This document shows positions 42,562 through 50,754 of a stretch of 64,000 bases of DNA, piece after piece. Positions within the stretch are counted from its first letter, which is position 1. The number at the start of each line of letters is the position of its first letter. Under the pieces are notes generated by a model. That model was given only the letters and a program-made list of their open reading frames with translations, did not search any database and was not told the origin of the DNA. The position numbers were made by a program, and so were the translations under genes. Origin of the DNA: Clostridia bacterium (GTDB lineage Bacteria; Bacillota; Clostridia; Oscillospirales; Acutalibacteraceae); the NCBI GenBank assembly GCA_024404145.1, contig JAKSQK010000003.1, forward strand, positions 41,086-105,085, read 5' to 3'.

Positions 42562-44217
42562 ATGAACGACAATGAACTTTTAGCGGAGTTGCTGCTTCCC
42601 GATATCGACAAAACTCCCGATTATTATGAAAATCTTTTTCCTACCCGTAATTTAGGCGAAGGCGCAAGGGTTACAAGAGTAGCCCCGAGCCCGACGGGGT
42701 ATCTTCACCTCGGAACTCTTTTTACGGCTCTTGTTAACCGAATTGCCGCAACAACAACCAGCGGAGTCTTCTTTACGAGAATCGAGGATACCGATAAGAA
42801 GCGAGAAGTTGAAGGCGGAATAGAGAATATTATTGACGGTCTTAACCGTTTCGGTATAACCATAGATGAGGGTTTTATAAGCGGCAGCGAAGAAACGGGA
42901 ATTTACGGGCCGTATCAACAAAGCAAGAGAGCCGAAATATATCAAACCTATGTTAAAGATTTGATTAAAAAAGGTTTTGCCTATCCTTGTTTTTGTACCG
43001 CAGAAGATTTAGAGGCGGTACGAAAAGTACAGGAAGAAAATAAAATAAGAACAGGTTATCACGGCGAATATGCAAAGCACAGAAATATAACCTATAACGA
43101 AGCAAAATCGCTTATAGAAAGCGGAAAACCTTTTGTTATAAGACTTAAATCGCAGGGTAGCGAAGAAAATAAGGTTATTTTCGAGGATATGATAAAGGGA
43201 AAAATCGAAATGCCCCAAAACGATGAAGATTTCGTTTTGTTGAAGTCCGACGGAATACCGACCTATCATTTTGCCCATGCTATCGACGACCATCTTATGC
43301 ATACTACTCATGTTATGCGTGGCGATGAATGGATTTCTTCAACACCCAAACATATTGAACTCTTTAAGCTTTTAGGGTTTAAGGTGCCAAAATATGCGCA
43401 TATATCGCCCATTATGAAACTTGACAACGGTGCAAAGCGCAAAATTTCCAAGCGAAAAGACCCCGAAGCCGCCGTTCATTTCTTTATTGAGGAAGGATAT
43501 GAAGCGATAAGCGTTATCGAGTATCTTATGACTATTGCCGCTTCCGATTTTGAGGATTGGCGCAGGGCAAATCCCGATACCGATTACAAAGATTTCAAAT
43601 TCAACTTCAAGAAGATGAGTGTTTCGGGCGCATTGTTCGACCAAAATAAGTTGAATGATATAAGCAAAATCAAGATTTCAAAACTCAATTCATCTGAGTT
43701 TTATCAAAGGGTTTGCAGTTGGGCAAAAGAGTTTAACCCTTCTTTTTATGAGATTTTGGTTAAAAATCCCGATTATTCAAAATCGGTTTTTGCCATTGAC
43801 CGAGATAATGCCGATAAACCCCGAAAAGATATTGCAAAATGGAATGAAGTTGAAGATTTTTATTCTTATATGTTTGAGGAACTCTACAAATCGGAATTTG
43901 AGCTTCCCGAGAACATACAAAAATCCGATGCCAAGGCATTTCTTGAAAAATATTCTGCTGTTTACGACCCGAATGACGACCGTAGGGCATGGTTTGATAA
44001 AATAAAGGAAATTGCTCCCGAACTCGGCTTTGCAGCGGATACAAAGGAATATAAGGCAAATCCCGAAAACTTTAAGGGCAGCGCCGGAGATTTAAGTACA
44101 GTTTTAAGACTTAGCATTACTTCAAGGAAAAACACTCCCGATTTATGCAGTATAATGCAGGTTTTGGGAAAAGAAGAATGTTTTAAGCGCATTGAAAATA
44201 CGATAAAGGTTTTGTGA
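42562..44217 (+). CDS. gltX: Glutamyl-tRNA synthetase
   Basis: A 551-residue class I synthetase. The HIGH-type motif is PSPTGYLHLGTL at about residue 40, after an N-terminal extension of some 35 residues absent from most GluRS. FTRIEDTDKKRE follows, and the KMSKS loop is KISKRKDPEA. The C-terminal anticodon-binding domain is helical as in bacterial GluRS. It charges tRNA-Glu, one gene for which lies at 40.0 kb. The glnS gene immediately downstream implies that this enzyme need not mischarge tRNA-Gln. Confidence 0.92.
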   Translation: MNDNELLAELLLPDIDKTPDYYENLFPTRNLGEGARVTRVAPSPTGYLHLGTLFTALVNRIAATTTSGVFFTRIEDTDKKREVEGGIENIIDGLNRFGITIDEGFISGSEETGIYGPYQQSKRAEIYQTYVKDLIKKGFAYPCFCTAEDLEAVRKVQEENKIRTGYHGEYAKHRNITYNEAKSLIESGKPFVIRLKSQGSEENKVIFEDMIKGKIEMPQNDEDFVLLKSDGIPTYHFAHAIDDHLMHTTHVMRGDEWISSTPKHIELFKLLGFKVPKYAHISPIMKLDNGAKRKISKRKDPEAAVHFFIEEGYEAISVIEYLMTIAASDFEDWRRANPDTDYKDFKFNFKKMSVSGALFDQNKLNDISKIKISKLNSSEFYQRVCSWAKEFNPSFYEILVKNPDYSKSVFAIDRDNADKPRKDIAKWNEVEDFYSYMFEELYKSEFELPENIQKSDAKAFLEKYSAVYDPNDDRRAWFDKIKEIAPELGFAADTKEYKANPENFKGSAGDLSTVLRLSITSRKNTPDLCSIMQVLGKEECFKRIENTIKVL

Positions 44218-44222
44218 TTATA

Positions 44223-45902
44223 ATGGAAGAATTATTGACAAATGATGTTAAACCTTCAAATTTTATCCACGATTTTATAGATGAAGATTTGAAGGAAGGC
44301 GTTTATAAAAAGGTGCAAACCCGTTTTCCGCCCGAACCCAACGGATATCTTCATATCGGTCATGCGAAGGCAATTTGCATAGATTTCGGAACCGCCGAAA
44401 AATACGGCGGTAAATGTAATCTTCGCCTTGATGATACCAACCCTACCAAAGAAGATGTTGAATATGTTGACGCTATAAAAGAAGATATCGAATGGCTCGG
44501 CTTTAAGTGGGATAATATTTATTATGCTTCCGATTATTTTGATTTTATCTATGAATGCGCCTTAAAACTTATAGATAAAGGTCTTGCATATATTGATGAA
44601 TCAACCCCCGATGAAATAAGGGAAATGAGGGGAACCTTAACCGAAGCCGGAATTGAAAGTCCATACAGAAACCGACCCATCAATGAAACAAAAAAGCTTT
44701 TTGCGGAAATGACCGAGGGCAAGATAGAAGAAGGCAAAATGGTTTTGAGGGCAAAAATTGATATGGCATCTTCAAATATCAATATGCGAGACCCGATTAT
44801 CTACCGTGTATTAAAAGCAACCCATCACAGAACGGGAGATAAATGGTGCGTTTATCCGATGTATGATTTTGCGCATCCGCTCTCAGATGCGAGAGAGGGA
44901 GTAACCCATTCTCTTTGCTCTCTTGAATTTGAAAATCACAGACCGCTTTACGACTGGTTTTTAAAGGTTTTGGAAATCGAAACTCCGCCGAGACAAATCG
45001 AGTTTGCAAGAATGAATGTCAACTATACTCTGACAAGCAAACGCAAATGCTTAAAACTTGTAAACGACGGCTTGGTTTCGGGTTGGGACGACCCGAGAAT
45101 GGCAACAATATGCGGTATGCGGAGAAGGGGATATCCGTCAAAGGCCGTTAGGGCATTTGTCGATAAAATCGGTGTTTCAAAAGCATACAGCATTATTGAT
45201 TATGCGCTTTTGGAATCCTGCGTAAGGGATTATCTTAACGAGAATGCCGATAGGGCTATGGCGGTACTTCGTCCGTTAAAGGTTGTAATTGATAACTATC
45301 CTGAGGGAAAAACCGAAGATATAGAGGTCGATATCAACCCGAATAAACCCGAAAAAGGCAAAAAAACGGTTAAATTCAGCCGTGAAATATTTATAGAACA
45401 GGACGACTTTTCTCTTAATCCGCCCGGAAAATATTTCAGACTTTGCCCCGAAAAAGAAGTTCGCTTAAAGGGTGCTTATTATATCAAATATTCCTCTTGC
45501 GAAACCGATGAAAACGGCAATATTACGGTAGTTCACTGCACATACGACCCCGAAAGCAGAGGCGGAGAAACTCCCGATAAGCGAAAGGTTAAGGGCACAC
45601 TCCACTGGGTTAGCGCTGATTTTTGCGCTACTGCGACAATTCGCCTTTATGACCGCCTTTTCAGCGTTGAAAATCCTTCCGACGAAGACGGTGTTTCTTC
45701 TTTTGCCGATAACCTTAATCCCGAATCGCTTACGGTTCTTGACAACTGCAAGATAGATGCGGATTTGCTAAGCGCTAAGGTAGGCGATACATTCCAGTTT
45801 ATGCGTCAGGGATATTTTTGCGTTGATAAAGATTCCGAAGAAAACAATATAATATTTAACAGAACGGTCGGCCTTAAAGACTCGTTTTCAAAAAAATTAT
45901 GA
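44223..45902 (+). CDS. glnS: Glutaminyl-tRNA synthetase
   Basis: A 559-residue GlnRS. FPPEPNGYLHIGHAKAI gives the HIGH motif, RLDDTNPTKEDVEY and the GlnRS-type KMSKS variant TSKRKCLKLV are present, and the C-terminal beta-barrel anticodon domains fill the last 200 residues. Many Firmicutes lack GlnRS and use GluRS plus GatCAB, so this gene separates the lineage from Bacillus-type systems and may be of horizontal origin. The ATG at 44223 is preferred; GTG 44214 sits too close to AAAGG. Confidence 0.93.
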   Translation: MEELLTNDVKPSNFIHDFIDEDLKEGVYKKVQTRFPPEPNGYLHIGHAKAICIDFGTAEKYGGKCNLRLDDTNPTKEDVEYVDAIKEDIEWLGFKWDNIYYASDYFDFIYECALKLIDKGLAYIDESTPDEIREMRGTLTEAGIESPYRNRPINETKKLFAEMTEGKIEEGKMVLRAKIDMASSNINMRDPIIYRVLKATHHRTGDKWCVYPMYDFAHPLSDAREGVTHSLCSLEFENHRPLYDWFLKVLEIETPPRQIEFARMNVNYTLTSKRKCLKLVNDGLVSGWDDPRMATICGMRRRGYPSKAVRAFVDKIGVSKAYSIIDYALLESCVRDYLNENADRAMAVLRPLKVVIDNYPEGKTEDIEVDINPNKPEKGKKTVKFSREIFIEQDDFSLNPPGKYFRLCPEKEVRLKGAYYIKYSSCETDENGNITVVHCTYDPESRGGETPDKRKVKGTLHWVSADFCATATIRLYDRLFSVENPSDEDGVSSFADNLNPESLTVLDNCKIDADLLSAKVGDTFQFMRQGYFCVDKDSEENNIIFNRTVGLKDSFSKKL

Positions 45903-46645
45903 TTAAAGTAAATGATATTTTAGAATTTCTTAAAAATAAATACCCGTTCGAGAGCGCCTGTGATTTCGACAATGTCGGTCTTTTGGTCGGCGATAAAAAC
46001 GATACCGTTAAAAAGGTTTTGGTATGTCTTGATGCGGATATGTCGGCGGTAAATGAAGCCGTAAAATCGGGAGCAAACCTTATTGTTACCCATCATCCCG
46101 TTATTTTTGATGCCCTTAAAACCGTTACGGGCGAAAGCGTTGTTATGAATCTCATAAGAAATAATATTTCGGTTATATCGGTTCATACAAATTTTGATGT
46201 TGCCGAAAACGGAGTAAACGATATTTTATGTTCGCTTTTGCCGATTTTCAATGTCAGAAAATTCAAGGCAGACGACGGCTACTTGTTAAACTATGCCGAA
46301 ACCGATATAGAAAATGCAAATTTATTAGCCGAAAAACTCCGTCTTATTTTGGGATTTTCTGTCAGATATGTCGAGGGCAGACCCATTAAAAAACTGCTTA
46401 TATGCTCTGGCTCGGGCGGAAACTTTATAGGCGATGTTATAAAGAACGGCTTTGATGCCCTTATAACCGCCGATGTTAAGTATAATCAGTTTGTTGAAGC
46501 AAAAAACAATAATATTTCGCTCTTTGATGCAGGGCATTATGCAACTGAAAATGTTTGCATAAAACCGCTTTGCAAAATTCTTTCGGATAATTTTGCAAAA
46601 ACGCAATTTATTACCTACGAACCGAATTTTGTTAAATCAAACTAA
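45899..46645 (+). CDS. NIF3/DUF34-family dinuclear metal protein
   Basis: A 248-residue protein of the YqfO/NIF3 family. TIME-like metal ligands are seen in VTHHPVIFDALK and SVHTNFDVAENGVND at the N-terminal half and FDAGHYATEN near the C-terminus. It lacks the PII-like insertion found in longer members. Proposed roles include GTP cyclohydrolase-like or metal chaperone functions, none settled. It overlaps the glnS stop by 4 bp (ATGA). Confidence 0.88.
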   Translation: MIKVNDILEFLKNKYPFESACDFDNVGLLVGDKNDTVKKVLVCLDADMSAVNEAVKSGANLIVTHHPVIFDALKTVTGESVVMNLIRNNISVISVHTNFDVAENGVNDILCSLLPIFNVRKFKADDGYLLNYAETDIENANLLAEKLRLILGFSVRYVEGRPIKKLLICSGSGGNFIGDVIKNGFDALITADVKYNQFVEAKNNNISLFDAGHYATENVCIKPLCKILSDNFAKTQFITYEPNFVKSN

Positions 46646-46680
46646 AAAAATCCCTTCTCAAAAGAGAAGGGATTTTTATT
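46646..46680. terminator. Bidirectional terminator
   Basis: Stem AAATCCCTTCTC / GAGAAGGGATTT between A-run and T-run, serving the NIF3 gene and the convergent lipoprotein gene. Confidence 0.9.
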
Positions 46681-46689
46681 TCAGGATTA

Positions 46690-47310
46690 TTATTTTGAAA
46701 TGACCGCATCGGTGAGTTCAAAAAACTCATCGGTGCCTTCTTTATATGAATGGAAAATACCGTCGACAACAATTTCCGACTGAGATTTCGGATAGTCTTT
46801 CGGATAGGTAAGGGAAGTATCTCTTAAAACAAATTCAAGAACTTCGCTGCAACAAGCGGTTGTATCTTTAACAATGCAGTAGTAATAATTTCTTGACGGC
46901 GCTTCTTCGCCCTCGAAAATACCCTTAACTTTAATTCGTTTTCCCAAGTATTTACTTTTATTTTGTTTCATTTCGGAAATTTGCGAAAATGCCATCGTGA
47001 AATTGAAGTTTGATATATCGAAATCAATTTTATCGGATTTTTTAGCCGTTTCGGGTTTGCTTGTCGGTGCCGATGTTTTAGGTTTTTCCGAAGTGGTTGA
47101 AGAAACGGTTTTGCTTGTTGTTTTTTCTTCTGTTTTTGAAGCGGTATTACTATCGGCAGGAGATGAATTTTGCGAATTATCGGAAGTAAGGTCGGTAAAA
47201 CCTACGCCACCGTTACCTCTCGATTTTTTTGCAACTTCTTTTGTTTCGCCACAAGCGACAAGACCTAAACAAAAGAAAACTGTAAGCATTAAACATAGTA
47301 TTTTTTTCAT
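46690..47310 (-). CDS. Lipoprotein of the zinc-uptake operon, unknown function
   Basis: A 206-residue exported lipoprotein with lipobox LGLVAC and modified C20. A Ser/Thr/Lys-rich linker (about 25-95) is followed by a compact C-terminal domain (about 105-206) with YLGKRIKVKGIFEGEE and VVDGIFHSY, which resembles an OB-fold strand pattern. A cluster YYYCIVKDTTACCSEV holds three cysteines that could bind metal. It overlaps the znuB stop and has a GGAGG site, so it is part of the zur-znuACB operon. I do not recognise a named family. An extracellular zinc-binding or delivery role is inferred from position. Confidence 0.7.
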   Translation of the reverse strand: MKKILCLMLTVFFCLGLVACGETKEVAKKSRGNGGVGFTDLTSDNSQNSSPADSNTASKTEEKTTSKTVSSTTSEKPKTSAPTSKPETAKKSDKIDFDISNFNFTMAFSQISEMKQNKSKYLGKRIKVKGIFEGEEAPSRNYYYCIVKDTTACCSEVLEFVLRDTSLTYPKDYPKSQSEIVVDGIFHSYKEGTDEFFELTDAVISK

Positions 47311-48161
47311 ATTTTTTTACCTCCGACGAGTAATCCGATAATATAGCAAACAAGGAAAGCAATTATATCGGCGGCAACTATTGTTGAGCCGACCGGTGTT
47401 CCGAAAACTATGGAAATTAAAATACCTAAAAGCGAACATAAAACCGAAAGAACGGCGGAACAAACCGTAACACTCTTAAAGCTCTTAAAGAGGCGCATCG
47501 CTGAAAGCGAAGGGAATATAACAAGCGCCGATATTAAAAGTGAGCCAACAAGATTCATCGCAAGAACGATTATAACAGCAATAATAATTGCTATTGCAAA
47601 ATTATAAAGGTTTGCATTTATTCCGGTTGCATTTGAAAAATCTTCATCGAATGTAACGGCGAAAATTCGGTTGTAAAGTAGAACGAAAACCGCAACAACG
47701 ATAACAGATAAAACGGCGCATAGATAAACTTCGGTTTTGGTAAGTGTTAAAATCGAGGTTGAGCCGAAAAGGGTTGAACAAACATCGCCCGAAAGGTTTC
47801 CTGAGGGAGAAAAAATATTGAGAAGCAAATAACCTATTGCAAGGGAGCCGACAGATACCATGGCAATAGCGGCATCTCCCTTTATTTTTGCGTTTTTACT
47901 GCTCATTAAAAGCAAAATGGCGCTTATAACCGTTACGGTAAGAGTTAGCGGCATATCATTTGTAAATTTAAGAACAGATGCTATCGCCATACCGCCGAAA
48001 GCAACATGGGATAAACCGTCGCCAATAAAAGAAAATCTTTTAAGAACGAGGGTAACGCCTAAAAGCGAAGAACAAAGCGCTATCAAAACGCCAACTATCA
48101 GGGCATACCGTACAAAAGGATAGGTGAAATAAAGTTTTAATGTTTCAAATATTGTAGCCAT
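47307..48161 (-). CDS. znuB: Zinc ABC transporter permease ZnuB/ZurM
   Basis: A 284-residue permease with eight or nine membrane helices of the metal ABC-3 family. FSFIGDGLSHVAFGGMAI and the Phe/Gly-rich transmembrane pattern are diagnostic. It forms the channel of a high-affinity zinc (or manganese) importer with ZnuC and ZnuA. It overlaps both neighbours. Confidence 0.9.
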   Translation of the reverse strand: MATIFETLKLYFTYPFVRYALIVGVLIALCSSLLGVTLVLKRFSFIGDGLSHVAFGGMAIASVLKFTNDMPLTLTVTVISAILLLMSSKNAKIKGDAAIAMVSVGSLAIGYLLLNIFSPSGNLSGDVCSTLFGSTSILTLTKTEVYLCAVLSVIVVAVFVLLYNRIFAVTFDEDFSNATGINANLYNFAIAIIIAVIIVLAMNLVGSLLISALVIFPSLSAMRLFKSFKSVTVCSAVLSVLCSLLGILISIVFGTPVGSTIVAADIIAFLVCYIIGLLVGGKKI

Positions 48162-48868
48162 TATTCTTCACCGCCTTTGTTTGCAAAGACCTTTGCAAAA
48201 TCGCTTTTAAGATACTCTTGTTTTGTGCCGAAGAATATATCTTTTCCGACATGAAGAATATGAGTAGCATAGGTAAGGGTCGATTTAATATCATGCGAAA
48301 TCATAATAACGGTAATGCCGTCTTTTTTATTAAGAGCATCAATAAGCTCATACATATCGGCGGTAACTTTGGGGTCAAGACCCGAAACGGGTTCGTCAAG
48401 CAAAATCATCTTTTTTGTAGCGCATAAAGCACGGGCGAGGAGAACCCTTTGTTGCTGACCGCCTGATAGTTCTCGGTAACATCTTTTTTTGAGATTATCA
48501 AGTCCTAATCTGTGAATTTGATAATTTGCCATATCTTTTTGTTTTTTGGTATAGAACGGTTTTGCACCGAGTTTTGAAAGGCAACCGGATAAAACAATTT
48601 CATAAACACTTGCAGGAAAATCCTTTTGAATATCGGTTTGCTGCGGTAAATATCCTATCTCTTTTTCTTTGAGACCGTCGCCGTATGAAATTTTGCCCGA
48701 CATAGGCGCTTTAAGACCTAAAATTGTCTTCATAAGGGTGGATTTTCCCGAGCCGTTTTCACCGATGATGCAAAGGTAATCTCCGCTTTTTACGGAAAAC
48801 GAAACATTTTCCCTTACAACTTTACCGTCGTATCCGAGCGTTACCTTATCGCAGGTTAACTGAGCCAT
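48161..48868 (-). CDS. znuC: Zinc ABC transporter ATPase ZnuC
   Basis: A 235-residue ABC ATPase: Walker A GENGSGKST, signature LSGGQQQR, Walker B MILLDEPVSGLDP, switch histidine in ISHDIKS. It is the energising subunit of the importer; the stop/start overlap with znuB is TAATG. Confidence 0.92.
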   Translation of the reverse strand: MAQLTCDKVTLGYDGKVVRENVSFSVKSGDYLCIIGENGSGKSTLMKTILGLKAPMSGKISYGDGLKEKEIGYLPQQTDIQKDFPASVYEIVLSGCLSKLGAKPFYTKKQKDMANYQIHRLGLDNLKKRCYRELSGGQQQRVLLARALCATKKMILLDEPVSGLDPKVTADMYELIDALNKKDGITVIMISHDIKSTLTYATHILHVGKDIFFGTKQEYLKSDFAKVFANKGGEE

Positions 48869-48885
48869 TTTTATTTCTTCTTTCT

Positions 48886-49863
48886 TTATGATAATGCTTT
48901 TTTAAGACTTTCTAGATTATCAGTCGCTATTTTAAGATATGTTTCACCCGAATTTGCGTCTTTTGAGGTTGTGGTTTGCATTGAATCGAGGGTTACTATA
49001 TCAAGGTTTTTGTTTTTTGATGTTGTTATAACTGTTTTGGCGATTTTATTATCGCTTCCTTTTAAGGTTATAACCGAATTAAGACCCAGTTCGTTAACCT
49101 TATTTGCAAGGAAGGAAATCGTTTCGAATGAAGCTTCGCTTTCTGCCGAGCAACCTTTGAATGCCGCAAAATATTTGAGCCCGTAATCGTTTGTCATATA
49201 TCTGAACGGGAAACGGTCGGCAAAAAGGAGAGTTTTTTTCGTGCCGTTTTTTACGGCGGCTTCGTAATCACCGTCAAGTTTATCTAACTTTTCGGCATAT
49301 AATTTTGCATTTTCTTTATAGTAATCTGCATTTTCGGGGTCTAATTTTGCTATTTCATCGGCGATAATATTTGTATAGTTTTTTGCGTTTTTAAGCGAAA
49401 GCCAAACATGCTCGTCGTATTCGGTTTCTTCTTCGCCTTCGTGCTCCTCGTGTTCTTCTTCCTCCATGCCCTCAACAGTTTCTTCTTCGAGAACATTATT
49501 GCCTTTGCATTCCATAAGGTTTATCTTTACCAAATTTTCATTTGAGGCCTCTTTGAGAACATCGTCTACCCATTCGTCCGATTCGCCGCCGACATATATA
49601 AAGATATCGCTGTTTGAAACGGTAACTATATCTTTTGCGGTCGGCTGATAACTATGAAGGTCAACACCGTTATCAAGAAGCAAGGTTAAATTTGCATTTT
49701 CTGCTTTTTCACCCAAAATTTCTCTGGTCCAGTCGTATTGCGGGAATACCGTTGCAACGATGTTCAGTTTTTTCGAGTTTTCGTCTGAATTATCTTTTGC
49801 GCAACCCGTTACGCATAACGGAATAATTAAAAGCGCAATAATTAGGGAAATAATTTTTCTCAT
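48886..49863 (-). CDS. znuA: Zinc-binding lipoprotein ZnuA
   Basis: A 325-residue cluster A-I solute-binding lipoprotein (lipobox VTGC, C21). Metal ligand candidates are H70 (VDLHSY) and H152 (DEHVWLSL), with an acidic, His-containing loop at about 125-151 typical of zinc-specific proteins. The third usual His (H-x-A-F-x-Y) is R217 (DRFPFRY) here. The CSAESEASFETI and VTLDSM segments are conserved. It delivers zinc to ZnuBC. The arginine variant looks characteristic of a Clostridia subfamily rather than a defect, but that is from memory of related sequences. Confidence 0.88.
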   Translation of the reverse strand: MRKIISLIIALLIIPLCVTGCAKDNSDENSKKLNIVATVFPQYDWTREILGEKAENANLTLLLDNGVDLHSYQPTAKDIVTVSNSDIFIYVGGESDEWVDDVLKEASNENLVKINLMECKGNNVLEEETVEGMEEEEHEEHEGEEETEYDEHVWLSLKNAKNYTNIIADEIAKLDPENADYYKENAKLYAEKLDKLDGDYEAAVKNGTKKTLLFADRFPFRYMTNDYGLKYFAAFKGCSAESEASFETISFLANKVNELGLNSVITLKGSDNKIAKTVITTSKNKNLDIVTLDSMQTTTSKDANSGETYLKIATDNLESLKKALS

Positions 49864-49879
49864 TATTTTACTCCTTGAT

Positions 49880-50272
49880 TTATTTTACACATTCGGCGCA
49901 AAGCCCGTATAAAACGGTTGAAGTTTTATCGAGTTTGAAGCCGTTTGTTTTTTCAACTTCGTTAATAAGACGGGAAGTTCCCGAATCTTCCATATGAAAT
50001 GTTTTTCCGCAGTTTTTGCAGGATAGATGAAGCAAATTACGGCAGCATTTCGAACCGGTATATTGATAATAAATATTTCTGGAGCCCTGCTTTGAAAAGC
50101 GCTTTAATACACCCTCGCTTTCGAGTTGCGAAATATTTCGGTAAACAGCGCTTAAACTTATGTTTTTATCTGCAAGTTCCGATGCGATATCTTTTGCAGA
50201 TAACTGCTCATCGGTATGCAAACTGAGAAAATCGAGGAGAATTTTTCGCTGTTTTGTTGAATATTTATTCAA
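49880..50272 (-). CDS. zur: Fur-family regulator, probably zinc-sensing (Zur)
   Basis: A 130-residue Fur-family repressor with winged-helix N-terminus (AVYRNISQLESEGVL) and dimer domain. The structural zinc site has CKNCG and CAECV, and metal-sensing residues include HLSC and FHMED. It starts with TTG at 50272 behind GGGAG. Leading the znuACB operon supports zinc rather than iron sensing. A 21-bp perfect palindrome at the transcription start is its likely autoregulatory site. Confidence 0.85.
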   Translation of the reverse strand: MNKYSTKQRKILLDFLSLHTDEQLSAKDIASELADKNISLSAVYRNISQLESEGVLKRFSKQGSRNIYYQYTGSKCCRNLLHLSCKNCGKTFHMEDSGTSRLINEVEKTNGFKLDKTSTVLYGLCAECVK

Positions 50273-50287
50273 TATACCACTCCCTTA

Positions 50288-50308
50288 ATTTGCGAATAAT
50301 TCGCAAAT
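50288..50308. promoter_or_regulatory. Zur/Fur-box palindrome
   Basis: Perfect inverted repeat ATTTGCGAAT-A-ATTCGCAAAT between the -10 and start codon of the zinc operon. A half-site (TTCGCAAAT) recurs at about 50348-50356. Confidence 0.8.
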
Positions 50309-50311
50309 CTA

Positions 50312-50340
50312 ATGATAGCATAGGATAAAAAAATTGTCAA
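50312..50340 (-). promoter_or_regulatory. Promoter of the zinc operon
   Basis: On the minus strand TTGACA (50335-50340), 17-base spacer and TATCAT (50312-50317). Confidence 0.75.
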
Positions 50341-50371
50341 GGAAATTTTCGCAAATTTTTTCAATTTTTTG

Positions 50372-50399
50372 TTGACAAAAAAACTATTTATGATATAAT
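50372..50399 (+). promoter_or_regulatory. Promoter of tRNA-Ile2
   Basis: TTGACA at 50372-50377 and TATAAT at 50394-50399, spacer 16. Confidence 0.75.
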
Positions 50400-50432
50400 T
50401 GATTTTGCCCCTCTTTCGGTGGGGAATAATAT

Positions 50433-50509
50433 GGACCAATAGCTCAGTTGGTTAGAGCAACCGGCTCATAACCGGTCGGTCCGGGGTTCGAGTCCCTGTT
50501 GGTCCACCA
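50433..50509 (+). tRNA. tRNA-Ile2 (anticodon CAT, lysidine type)
   Basis: Acceptor GGACCAA / TTGGTCC, D-arm GCTCAGTTGGTTAGAGC, anticodon stem ACCGG / CCGGT with loop CTCATAA, T-loop TTCGAGT, encoded CCA. The GGACC acceptor and CTCATAA loop resemble Bacillus tRNA-Ile(CAU), which TilS converts to read AUA. It differs from the TTCATAC loop of the Met tRNA at 40111. Certain as a tRNA; the Ile assignment is probable. Confidence 0.85.
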
Positions 50510-50609
50510 GCCGAGAAGCTCGGCATCCAGTTCAAAATAAAGTCGGTATGGCGGTTTTGTCGCTATGCCGAACCGTAAGTTTGTATTTGGTCGTTGACGC
50601 TTCAATAGA

Positions 50610-50645
50610 AATCGACAATCTTCGAAAGAGGATTGTCGATTTTAA
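50610..50645 (+). terminator. Terminator downstream of tRNA-Ile2
   Basis: Stem AATCGACAATC / GATTGTCGATT with a T-rich end. Confidence 0.75.
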
Positions 50646-50691
50646 TGTTATTTATAGCCCCTATGTGCGACAATGAGCCGAAAGATGCCTG

Positions 50692-50719
50692 AAAACCGCC
50701 CTTTTGGGCTGGTTTGGGT
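50692..50719. repeat. Core copy of the dispersed GC-rich inverted repeat
   Basis: AAAACCGCCCTTTTGGGC plus TGGTTTGGGT, matching the core at 41952-41979 with a few changes. Confidence 0.6.
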
Positions 50720-50754
50720 CGTCAGTATAGAACAAAAGCAAAGGCGGTGAAATT

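Larger units (their letters stand above)
50510..50754. other. Intergenic region between tRNA-Ile2 and the MATE gene
   Basis: No gene is seen. It holds a hairpin GCCGAG / CTCGGC just after the tRNA, a second (CGGTATGGCG / CGCTATGCCG) near 50545, a terminator-like stem AATCGACAATC / GATTGTCGATT at 50610-50642, and a copy of the dispersed GC-rich element near 50692-50719. Confidence 0.6.
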
